Positions 6,428 through 14,020 of a stretch of DNA of 64,000 nucleotides are shown one piece after another; positions within the stretch are counted from its first letter, which is position 1, and the number at the start of each line of letters is the position of its first letter. The position numbers were made by a program, and so were the translations under genes. The notes below the pieces were generated by a model that did no database searches, was not told the origin of the DNA, and saw only the letters and a program-made list of their open reading frames with translations. The DNA comes from Dysosmobacter segnis. GTDB taxonomy: Bacteria; Bacillota; Clostridia; Oscillospirales; Oscillospiraceae. The stretch is taken from the NCBI RefSeq assembly GCF_014297285.1, contig NZ_JACOQI010000002.1, forward strand, positions 310,001 to 374,000, written 5' to 3'.

Positions 6428-7242
6428 TGGGCGTTGTGATTGGAGCGGTAGCGGTTGTATTTGTGCTCGCCCTGATCATCTTCCCCGGCGTCCGGGGTAA
6501 GCTGAAAGTCCTCGTTGGAGGGTTCCTCAACATCTTTGTGGAGGATATCGCCAAGACACCCGAGGGTGCCAAGGCTGTCTTCCAGCAAGCTATTGAGGAA
6601 GTGCAGGAGCGCTACAACAAGGCCGGTGATACCCTGAATCGGTTTGTGGGCGAGCAGTCCTCCGTCCAGAAGAACCTCAACAAGCTATATGGAGAACTGA
6701 AGGACGTTGAATCAAAGTGTGAGTCTCTGGTCAGATCTGGCAATATGGCCGATGCTGCCATTTTTTCAACCAGGCGTGAGGAAATCCTGTTTGAAATCTC
6801 CCAGAAAGAGGAATACCTACGAGAGATTGAACCTATGGTAAAAGAGGCTCAGACCGTTTATGAAGCGTACGACAAGAAGCTCCGCGAGCTGAAAAAGCAG
6901 AGCCGTATGACTGTCGAGGAAATGAAACTCCGTGGCAACATGAAGGATCTCTTAGGCGATCTGGACGAGCTGCGCCGGGACTCTGCCACTGATAAGCTCT
7001 TGGGCAGTGTCCGGGACGGAGCGGAGGATCTTCGCAAAGAGGTTGATGGTGCGATTGTCGTTCACGCAAGCCGTACCACCACCAAAATGTCAATGGCTGA
7101 GAAAAATGCGGCGAAGGCTCAGTCAGATGCTTACCTGCAGTCTCTCGCCACAAAGTATAACGGGAAGCCGGCTATTCAGGCTTCACGGTCTGGCGTCACC
7201 TTCGACGCTCCTAAATCCAAAATGAAAGAGGAAAGGAAGTAA
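6427..7242 (+). CDS. PspA/IM30-like protein with N-terminal membrane anchor
   Basis: 271 residues: one hydrophobic helix (about 2-20), then a long alpha-helical region (AVFQQAIEEVQERYNKAGDT ... VEEMKLRGNMKDLLGDLDELRRD) with the size and heptad character of PspA/IM30/ESCRT-III-like membrane-remodelling proteins. Normal PspA has an amphipathic helix rather than a true membrane helix at the start, so this is a variant. The tail is basic. Together with the ABC genes it may sense or repair membrane stress, for example during infection (inference). Confidence 0.7.
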   Translation: MGVVIGAVAVVFVLALIIFPGVRGKLKVLVGGFLNIFVEDIAKTPEGAKAVFQQAIEEVQERYNKAGDTLNRFVGEQSSVQKNLNKLYGELKDVESKCESLVRSGNMADAAIFSTRREEILFEISQKEEYLREIEPMVKEAQTVYEAYDKKLRELKKQSRMTVEEMKLRGNMKDLLGDLDELRRDSATDKLLGSVRDGAEDLRKEVDGAIVVHASRTTTKMSMAEKNAAKAQSDAYLQSLATKYNGKPAIQASRSGVTFDAPKSKMKEERK

Positions 7243-7248
7243 CTCACC

Positions 7249-8823
7249 ATGAAGAGAATGAAACTCACTACCGCTGGCCGTGTGGTGATCTTCGTCATCG
7301 TGCTGGCGCTCCTCGCCGGTATCGGCGGCTTCGGCTATAACTACTACAAGAACAACATCGCAGACGACAAGCCCATCAGTTCGGGCACTCAGTCTGGCAG
7401 CACGTCCCAGAAGCCCACAACAAAGCCATCCGCCGGCAAGACGGACACCTCTGATCCCGTGATTAACCTGTCTCTGGATGAGTGGGTAGGCTGGAAGCCT
7501 ATTATCGACGCCAACCAGGGTTTGACCACGCAACCCGGTTCAATTTTCGACCAGCTGGGCATTAAGGTCAACATCAATATCATCAATGACGCAACCGCCA
7601 GCAGCAACGCTCTGATTACCGGAGAGCTGAATGCTGCGGGTTATACCACCAACCGTACCGCGTTCCTATCTGGTAAGTTCCAGGAGGCCGGATTGGATGT
7701 GGTAATGCCGGTATTCACTAACTACTCCGCTGGCGGTGACGGCATTATTGCTAAGTCCGGTATCGATACCGTAAATGATCTGCTGGGCAAGAAGATCGGC
7801 GTTCCCAGATTCAGCGAAGCCCAGACGCTTGTGGCATGGTTTGTTAATAAGAGCGACCTGTCCGATGCTGACAAGCAGTCTATCATTGATAACATGATTC
7901 TCTTTGACGATGCGTCTGAGACGGGCGAGGCGTTCTTCGCCGGCCAGCTGGACGTGGCAGCGACTTGGCAGCCCTACCTGTCTTATGCAACCGAAAACAG
8001 CGGTGCGCACATCATGTTCTCTACCACCGCCTCTAAGAGTCTGATTATGGACGGTATCGTATTCCGTTCCGACTTTGCCCAGGCACACCCCGACGTTGTG
8101 ACCGCCTTTATTGATGGTATCTTCCAAGCCAACGCAATGTATACCACTAAATTTGACTACATCCGCTCTGTCATGCCTATGTTCGCCGGCGTTTCTGACG
8201 AGGAAATTAAGGCTCAGTGCGGCGACGCCGAAATGATGGGCTACGCCGAGAATAAGGAAGTGCTGGACTCCACTGCTCCTTCTGTCTACTTCGATATGTG
8301 TGATATCTGGGAGTCTTTGGGCGAGATGGTCAATCGCAAGGCGGCTATGACGCTCTTTGATAACCAGTATCTGCTTCCTCTGGCAAGCAAGTATTCTTCT
8401 ACCTCTGCCTCTACCAGCAAGCCCGTTGAGCTGACCGAGGAGCAGAAGCAGGAAATCGTCAATTATGAGGCGCTGCTGAGCAAATCCATGACCGTTGAGT
8501 TTGTGGCTGATACCGCTCAGTTCAAGAACCCCGAAGAGGCATACGCCATCATGGATGAGTTCGTCTCTATCGCCAATACTCTGGATGGCGCGATTATCCA
8601 GGTAGAGGGTAATATCAATGCCCGCAATTACTCCGACTCTGGGCAGGCGCTGTCTGCTGAACGTGCAAAGGCCGTCGCCAAGTATTTCATCGCTTGCGGT
8701 ATTGATCCGAACCGTCTGATTACGGTCGGCAATGGCAACACGAAGATGGTTGCAGATCCCGGCTCTGCCGATGCCTACCTGAACCGTAGAACCGACGTGT
8801 TCTTCAAGATCATCGAAGAGTAA
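7249..8823 (+). CDS. Membrane-anchored substrate-binding protein fused to OmpA-type domain
   Basis: 524 residues. A membrane helix (about 10-33) is followed by a Ser/Thr/Lys-rich linker, then an NMT1/SsuA-type periplasmic-binding domain (about 65-380; ITGELNAAGYTT, GKKIGVPRFSEAQT, AATWQPYLSYA). The OmpA/MotB-like C-terminal domain (about 415-524) carries ALSAERAKAVAKYFIACGIDPNRL and NRRTDVFF. OmpA domains bind peptidoglycan, so in a Gram-positive cell this protein could tie the transporter to the wall. It closes the operon begun at 4479. The ligand is unknown. Confidence 0.85.
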   Translation: MKRMKLTTAGRVVIFVIVLALLAGIGGFGYNYYKNNIADDKPISSGTQSGSTSQKPTTKPSAGKTDTSDPVINLSLDEWVGWKPIIDANQGLTTQPGSIFDQLGIKVNINIINDATASSNALITGELNAAGYTTNRTAFLSGKFQEAGLDVVMPVFTNYSAGGDGIIAKSGIDTVNDLLGKKIGVPRFSEAQTLVAWFVNKSDLSDADKQSIIDNMILFDDASETGEAFFAGQLDVAATWQPYLSYATENSGAHIMFSTTASKSLIMDGIVFRSDFAQAHPDVVTAFIDGIFQANAMYTTKFDYIRSVMPMFAGVSDEEIKAQCGDAEMMGYAENKEVLDSTAPSVYFDMCDIWESLGEMVNRKAAMTLFDNQYLLPLASKYSSTSASTSKPVELTEEQKQEIVNYEALLSKSMTVEFVADTAQFKNPEEAYAIMDEFVSIANTLDGAIIQVEGNINARNYSDSGQALSAERAKAVAKYFIACGIDPNRLITVGNGNTKMVADPGSADAYLNRRTDVFFKIIEE

Positions 8824-8836
8824 TTCTGCGCCTTAC

Positions 8837-8860
8837 GAGGAGGGGCATTGTCCCCTCCTC
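8837..8860 (+). other. Strong GC hairpin after the ABC/PspA-like operon
   Basis: GAGGAGGGG pairs perfectly with CCCCTCCTC around a 6-base loop. No U run follows, so it is more likely an mRNA 3'-end stabiliser or a pause site than an intrinsic terminator. It lies 13 bases after the stop codon. Confidence 0.6.
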
Positions 8861-8891
8861 GGGGCACCAACATAATAAAGGAGTGGTCAAT

Positions 8892-9503
8892 ATGGATGTA
8901 GTGAATGTAGAAAGCGCAAATTTGGACGATTTGAAAAAACGGTTCGTTGAAATTTGCGCTACTATCAATCGTCCGGGTATGGAAGATCTGATGGCGTGGT
9001 TGGAACGTTCTGACTTCTATACTGCGCCGGCAAGCACGCGCTTCCACGGCAACTATACTGGCGGGCTGCTGGAGCATAGCCTCAATGTGTATGACAAGCT
9101 CTCTGGGTTTGTGGCTCGCTATCCTGAACTGGAAATCTCACCGGAGACGGTGGCGGTCACTGCGTTGTTCCACGACCTAACGAAGGTGAACTACTACACC
9201 GTCAGCTCTCGGAACGTCAAGGATGATGTTACGGGCGCATGGCATAAGGAGCCGTTCTACAAAACGGAAGATCGTCTCCCGCTTGGTCATGGCGAGAAAT
9301 CTGTCATCATCCTGCAGAGCTTCATCAAGCTCACACGTGACGAAATCTTTGCGATCCGCTGGCATATGGGCAGCTTTGATTGTGCGGTCAAAGGCGGGGA
9401 TTACAGTATGGGCAATGCTTTTGAAACTTGCCCGCTGGCAGTCATGACGCATTTGGCTGATATGGAGGCTACCTATCTTGTCGAGGGTTTAGCAACAAAG
9501 TAA
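8892..9503 (+). CDS. HD-domain phosphohydrolase
   Basis: A 203-residue protein with the metal-binding HD arrangement (GGLLEHSLNVY, then ALFHDLTKVNYY and a later RWHMG). Phage HD proteins often act on nucleotides; the substrate here is unknown. ATG at 8892 has AAGGAG 8 bases upstream. Its last four codons and the stop (Leu-Ala-Thr-Lys-stop) are supplied by leader-repeat copy 5. Confidence 0.8.
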   Translation: MDVVNVESANLDDLKKRFVEICATINRPGMEDLMAWLERSDFYTAPASTRFHGNYTGGLLEHSLNVYDKLSGFVARYPELEISPETVAVTALFHDLTKVNYYTVSSRNVKDDVTGAWHKEPFYKTEDRLPLGHGEKSVIILQSFIKLTRDEIFAIRWHMGSFDCAVKGGDYSMGNAFETCPLAVMTHLADMEATYLVEGLATK

Positions 9504-9507
9504 ATCA
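9490..9507 (+). repeat. 18-nt leader repeat, copy 5
   Basis: TAGCAACAAAGTAAATCA overlaps the end of the HD gene and provides its stop codon. It ends 2 bases before the GGAGG of the annealing-protein gene. Confidence 0.85.
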
Positions 9508-9519
9508 ACGGAGGCTAAC

Positions 9520-10125
9520 ATGGAAAAAAGCGTTTTTCAAATTCTGAACGAGTACGATATCACGGAACACCTCAAGAAGAAGGATAAAATCGTCTACCTG
9601 CCTTGGTCTAAGGCATGGATGATCGTGAAATCCCTCTTCCCCAGTGCCAAGTTTACCATCAACAAGGCCGCTGACGGCTGCATTTACCATACGGACGGAA
9701 AGACCGCCTGGGTAGAGGTATCTATCACCATCAACGACCAGACTGAAACGGAGTCTCTGGCTGTTATGGATTTCCGTAACAAGTCTATTCCCATCGACAC
9801 GATCACCTCTGCCGATGCAGAGAAGTCTATCAAGCGCTGCTTGGTCAAGTGTGCTGCTCTGCACGGCCTGGGTCTGTCTCTTTGGACGGGTGAGGAGCTG
9901 TCCAGCGCCGCCCGCAAGAAGAAGGAAGACGATCTGGACGATGTGAAACAGGAGATCCTGAGCGTTGTTGCCGGGAAGCTGGAAGCCGGTGTGTCCAAAG
10001 ACACCATCTACAAGGCTATCGAAAGTGTTGCCGGTGTGAAGAACCCCAACGCTATCAAGGATATCGCAACGGCTCAGAAAGTCGTTGAGCAGATCAAGAA
10101 ACTGGAGGTAAAGCACAATGCTTAA
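9520..10125 (+). CDS. Sak3-type (DUF1071) single-strand annealing protein
   Basis: A 201-residue phage recombination protein. The signature region YLPWSKAWMIVKSLFPSA and the segment ADAEKSIKRCLVKCAALHGLGLSLW match the Sak3/DUF1071 group of Rad52-like annealing proteins. It would anneal ssDNA ends during recombination or replication, and the next two genes are SSB and a nuclease, as in phage recombination modules. It overlaps ssb by 8 bases. Confidence 0.85.
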   Translation: MEKSVFQILNEYDITEHLKKKDKIVYLPWSKAWMIVKSLFPSAKFTINKAADGCIYHTDGKTAWVEVSITINDQTETESLAVMDFRNKSIPIDTITSADAEKSIKRCLVKCAALHGLGLSLWTGEELSSAARKKKEDDLDDVKQEILSVVAGKLEAGVSKDTIYKAIESVAGVKNPNAIKDIATAQKVVEQIKKLEVKHNA

Positions 10126-10555
10126 TAAGGTAATCATCATGGGTCGTCTTACCCGCGATCCTGAGATCAAGAAGGTAAACAATGACATCTCCGTGTGCAG
10201 CTTTTCTATCGCCTGCGACCGCGACATCGTGAACAAGCAGAACAATGAGCGCGAGACGGACTTCTTCGATGTGACTGCGTGGCGCTCTACGGCGGATTTC
10301 GTTGGCAAGTATTTTGGCAAGGGGCGCATGATCGTTGTTGTCGGTCGGCTGCAGAAGCGCAACTACACCGATAAGGACGGCAACAAGCGTTCTGCCGTAG
10401 ACATCATTGCCGAGAACGTCTATTTCGGCGATTCCAAGAAGGACGGCGAGACTTCTGACAACGCCTCTGCCTCCACCACCGGATATGCTACCGCTCCTTC
10501 TCAGAACAGCGACTTCGCAAATGTCGGTGAGGAAGATGGAGAGCTGCCCTTCTGA
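10118..10555 (+). CDS. ssb: Single-stranded DNA-binding protein
   Basis: A 145-residue OB-fold protein: MLNKVIIMGRLTRDPEIK at the start, DFFDVTAWRSTADFVGKYF and GRLQKRNYTDKDG in the core, and the acidic tip EEDGELPF that binds partner proteins. It is encoded between the annealing protein and the nuclease, with the TGATG stop-start overlap to the latter. Confidence 0.95.
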   Translation: MLNKVIIMGRLTRDPEIKKVNNDISVCSFSIACDRDIVNKQNNERETDFFDVTAWRSTADFVGKYFGKGRMIVVVGRLQKRNYTDKDGNKRSAVDIIAENVYFGDSKKDGETSDNASASTTGYATAPSQNSDFANVGEEDGELPF

Positions 10556-11322
10556 TGGATAATTCTTTTCTCCTGGACACTATGGACTGGTCATACTCCC
10601 GCGTTAGCAGTTTTGATCAGTGCCCGCGTATGTTTGACCTTACTTACCTCCAGTGCATGGATCGCGTGGACAACGCTTTTGCTCAATGGGGTTCACTGGC
10701 GCACTCGCTTTTAGAGCGATATTTTCGTCAGCAGGTCGAGCTGTGGGATTTATCCGGCCTCTATGAGAAGGAATACGCAAGAGCAGTTACAGAACGGTTT
10801 CCATTTCCCCGACTGGAAGACAGCTACTATGAGCGCGGTATGGAATACTTCGATAATTTCGGTGGACAACTGGGAGACGAAGAAGAAGTGCTTGCGGTCG
10901 AAGACCGGTATACCTCCACACTGGGCGGCAGACCGGTGGTGGGCGTCATAGACCTGGTGCCTCGTAATAGGTCTGGGCTGATCGTTTGCGATCACAAAAG
11001 CCGGGGCAAATGGAAATCCAGAGAGGAACGCCGCAAATATCTCCGCCAACTGAACTTGTATGCAGTACGGGTCAAAGAGGTCTACGGTGAGTGGCCGCGT
11101 GAACTTTGGTTCAACAAGTTCCGCGAAGGTATCTTGGACAGAGAGCCATTCAACATCGTAACTGCTCAGGAGGACATAGACTGGTTCCTGCATTCCATTG
11201 ACGACATCTATAAGGCAAGGAATTTTCCTGCCAAACCCGACCGTTTCTTTTGTGACTACCTATGTTCTGTGCGTGAGCATTGTGAGCATTCCAGCCAATA
11301 TGTTACGGAGGAATATAAGTGA
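10555..11322 (+). CDS. PD-(D/E)XK nuclease, Cas4/RecB-like, with iron-sulfur-type cysteines
   Basis: A 255-residue nuclease. WGSLAHSLLERYF gives the helix with active-site His, GVIDLVP and CDHKSRGKW carry the catalytic Asp and D-x-K, and QLNLYAVRV is the following QxxxY motif. One Cys near the start (FDQCPRMF) and three near the end (CDYLCSVREHC) fit an iron-sulfur staple like that of Cas4 and AddB. It probably resects DNA for the neighbouring annealing protein. Confidence 0.85.
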   Translation: MDNSFLLDTMDWSYSRVSSFDQCPRMFDLTYLQCMDRVDNAFAQWGSLAHSLLERYFRQQVELWDLSGLYEKEYARAVTERFPFPRLEDSYYERGMEYFDNFGGQLGDEEEVLAVEDRYTSTLGGRPVVGVIDLVPRNRSGLIVCDHKSRGKWKSREERRKYLRQLNLYAVRVKEVYGEWPRELWFNKFREGILDREPFNIVTAQEDIDWFLHSIDDIYKARNFPAKPDRFFCDYLCSVREHCEHSSQYVTEEYK

Positions 11323-11780
11323 TGGAAAAGATCAAGGTAATTTTCCTCGACGTTGATGGTGTGCTCAACAGTGATCGTACAGTCCGCAAAACCCAAGGCG
11401 GCTATACGTTTGTTGACAACAGGCAAATGAAGAACCTGAAGCACATCATTAACATGACAGGAGCTAAGGTCGTTCTTTCCAGTGATTGGAGATACGACCG
11501 AGACGACCCGAGATACAACGGAGACTATCTGGAACTGGAAGCAGAGCTGTTGAAATACGGGATTCGTCTTTACGGCTTTACGCCGGAGCTGCCATCCTGT
11601 CACAGAGGTATGGAAATTGACTGCTGGCTAAAAGAACATAGCGAGGTCGGAGACTTCGTAATTCTGGACGACCGGGCAGATATCGAGCCGAACAAAGATC
11701 ACTGGGTTCAGACGGTAATGCGCCGAGGACTCGGTGTTGAGGAGGCCGAGAGTGCTATCCACATCTTGAACGGCAAATGA
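11322..11780 (+). CDS. HAD-family phosphatase-like protein
   Basis: A 152-residue protein: FLDVDGVLN (motif I), VVLSSDWR (motif II) and FVILDDRADI (motif IV) place it in the HAD superfamily, in the group labelled HAD domain of Swiss-army-knife RNA repair proteins. ATG at 11322 overlaps the preceding TGA. It may process nucleic-acid ends or nucleotides; the substrate is unknown. Confidence 0.8.
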   Translation: MEKIKVIFLDVDGVLNSDRTVRKTQGGYTFVDNRQMKNLKHIINMTGAKVVLSSDWRYDRDDPRYNGDYLELEAELLKYGIRLYGFTPELPSCHRGMEIDCWLKEHSEVGDFVILDDRADIEPNKDHWVQTVMRRGLGVEEAESAIHILNGK

Positions 11781-11804
11781 AAGACGGATTTTATTCGGAT
11801 AAGA

Positions 11805-11827
11805 CCCGTCCACATGAAGTGGGCGGG
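11805..11827 (+). other. Hairpin upstream of the primase-helicase
   Basis: CCCGTCCAC and GTGGGCGGG form a 9-bp stem with one G-U pair and a 5-base loop. No U run follows. It ends 15 bases before the ribosome site of the next gene, so it may tune its translation or end upstream messages weakly. Confidence 0.45.
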
Positions 11828-11856
11828 CTTACCAAAGAACTGAGGTGATTTTACCC

Positions 11857-13812
11857 GTGCAGATTGATAGAGAAGCAATTTTGCAGGCCAAAGAAAAGCT
11901 CGGAGATCGTAACGCTCAGATTATCGTCGAAGAGCTGGGGATTACCGATTTCGATGAGAAAAACATGAAGTGTTGCTGTCCCTTCCATCAGGAGGATCAC
12001 GCTTCCTTCATTTACAACAAGAAAGCATTCAACTTTCGTTGTTTCGGTAGTTGTGGCCGTAGCTACGACATTCTGGACGTTTTCATGTATAAAGGCGCGA
12101 CTTATGCCGAAGCCTGTAAGAAACTTTTCGAGCTTGCCGAAATGCCCTACTCTTTCGGAGAGCTGGGCGTAAAAACCAAACGGCATTATAGATATCCCCA
12201 CGAAGTCCCCTGCACTGATAAATCCAAAGTGTACGCATATTTTGAGCAGCGCAAGATCAGTCGTGAGACGCTGGATGCTCTTGATGTGCGGCAGGACTCC
12301 GAGGGAAACGCGGTATTCAATTACTACGACACGAACGATGTGTTGACGATGGTGAAATACAAACCGTCGCATAAAGTCCAGCATGGTCAAGCAAAGTGCT
12401 GGTGCCAGCAAAACTCTGATACGGCTCCGTTGCTATTCAACATGAACCGCATCAACGTTAATTCTCCCCTTCTGATCTGTGAGGGCGAGCCGGATTGCCT
12501 TAGTGCGATTGAGGCAGGATTCAAAAATGCTGTTTCCGTTCCTCTGGGCAGTTCAAATCTCCACTGGATCGACGAAAACCTGGAATGGCTCGATCAGTTT
12601 GAGAGCATTATCATTTGCGCCGACAACGATGACGCCGGCGTGAAAATGCAGAAAGAGTGCGTTCCCCGGCTGGGTAGCTGGCGAACAAAGGTCGTAGACA
12701 TCCCAGCAGTCCCCATTGGAAATACTGGACGGGTAACAAAAGACCTGAATGAGATCCTTTACGTTTGCGGCAAAGACAAAGTGTTGGAGCTGATCTTGGA
12801 CGCTAAAGACTCCCCTGTTCCTTCCGTAGCCGACCTTTCTGATGTCGAGCCGACCGAGTATGAGGATGTTGATGGTGTGACTACCGGGCTGAAGGCCATT
12901 GATGATGAGCTGATGCGGCTCTTTTTCGGAACGCTTACTATTGTGAGTGGTCAGCCCGGATCTGGTAAGAGTAGTCTTCTTACTCAGCTCGCGTGCAATT
13001 CTCTCGATAATGACATCGGTACGTGGCTTTTCAGCGGCGAACTTCCCAACGGTGTAGAAAAGTCCTGGTTCAACTACATTTTCGCCGGCCCCCGCAATAT
13101 CACGGATGCTATCTCTCGTCGGGGCAATCCTTACAAGAAGATTTCCACGACGACGCTTGCCGAGATCAACAAGACCTATAAAGGGCGTTGGCATATCTAT
13201 CGTGATGACTACGACAACACACTGGATAAGCTCATCGCCTCTATGACTGATACCGTTCGGAAGTATGGTGCCCGTTGCCTGATCCTCGACAATTTCATGT
13301 GTATTGACACTGAAACCAGCGAAGAGGAGCTGCGCTCTCAGACAGATACGATTAAAAAGCTCATTGAGTTTGCTAAGAAGTATCAAGTGGCTGTAATCCT
13401 TGTTTGCCACCCTCGAAAGATGGACGCCGGAACCAATGTAGGCATCTATGATATCGCTGGTACCAGCAACATCGTGAACCTGGCACATCGGACTATTGGC
13501 CTGCGGCGAGTAACGGACGCAGAACGTGAGAATGCTGCGAAGTATTCTGAGAAGCGTCGCCAGTTGCTCAAGTACGATGTGATCGTAACTATCGTCAAAG
13601 ACCGTATGTTTGGCCGGCAGAATATCGACGTTGGCCTCTATTACGATCCCGCTTCCCGCCGTTTCTTCAGCGATATGGACGAGTATGACCGTCGTTTTTC
13701 TTGGGATAAGAAGGAGTACAAAGAGCCTCTGCCTCTTCCTCCTCAGCTGCTTGCTGAAGAGCGTGCCTCCGAAGACGAAGCATTTGGAGCGGTGAACGAC
13801 AGAGAGGGCTAA
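11857..13812 (+). CDS. Primase-helicase (CHC2-TOPRIM-DnaB-type)
   Basis: A 651-residue fusion like T7 gp4. The CHC2-type zinc finger is CCCPFHQEDHASF ... RCFGSCGRSYD (about 34-65), TOPRIM is ICEGEPDCLSAIEAG and ICADNDDAG (about 205-260), and the RecA-like helicase has Walker A SGQPGSGKSSLL (about 365-376) and Walker B CLILDNF. GTG at 11857 is preferred: GAGGTGAT lies 7 bases upstream, whereas GTG at 11845 overlaps that site. It would both prime and unwind at the element's own fork. Confidence 0.93.
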   Translation: MQIDREAILQAKEKLGDRNAQIIVEELGITDFDEKNMKCCCPFHQEDHASFIYNKKAFNFRCFGSCGRSYDILDVFMYKGATYAEACKKLFELAEMPYSFGELGVKTKRHYRYPHEVPCTDKSKVYAYFEQRKISRETLDALDVRQDSEGNAVFNYYDTNDVLTMVKYKPSHKVQHGQAKCWCQQNSDTAPLLFNMNRINVNSPLLICEGEPDCLSAIEAGFKNAVSVPLGSSNLHWIDENLEWLDQFESIIICADNDDAGVKMQKECVPRLGSWRTKVVDIPAVPIGNTGRVTKDLNEILYVCGKDKVLELILDAKDSPVPSVADLSDVEPTEYEDVDGVTTGLKAIDDELMRLFFGTLTIVSGQPGSGKSSLLTQLACNSLDNDIGTWLFSGELPNGVEKSWFNYIFAGPRNITDAISRRGNPYKKISTTTLAEINKTYKGRWHIYRDDYDNTLDKLIASMTDTVRKYGARCLILDNFMCIDTETSEEELRSQTDTIKKLIEFAKKYQVAVILVCHPRKMDAGTNVGIYDIAGTSNIVNLAHRTIGLRRVTDAERENAAKYSEKRRQLLKYDVIVTIVKDRMFGRQNIDVGLYYDPASRRFFSDMDEYDRRFSWDKKEYKEPLPLPPQLLAEERASEDEAFGAVNDREG

Positions 13813-13814
13813 CT

Positions 13815-14015
13815 ATGGTGGATTTTGGAGTATGTGACTGTGGCGGTAGCCTTATCCCTGTTTGGTTCACAGAAGAAGAGACGAAGGTTGCCAACGGCAT
13901 TATGTATAAGACAGGCCGAGTTCGTAGGGCGTGTTCTCACCTTGTATGTGAAGCCTGTCTGAAAAACTTTTGCGTTGACGATACCTTTGACGGGCCGTGG
14001 CACAATCGGAGGTGA
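13815..14015 (+). CDS. Small Cys-rich protein
   Basis: 66 residues with CDCGG near the start and C-x6-C-x2-C-x4-C later, resembling a single zinc ribbon. It sits between primase-helicase and DNA polymerase. Function unknown. Confidence 0.55.
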   Translation: MVDFGVCDCGGSLIPVWFTEEETKVANGIMYKTGRVRRACSHLVCEACLKNFCVDDTFDGPWHNRR

Positions 14016-14020
14016 TTTTA

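Noticed and set aside
8837..8860. Intrinsic terminator after the ABC operon
   Set aside because: The hairpin is strong but no U run follows; annotated only as a hairpin.
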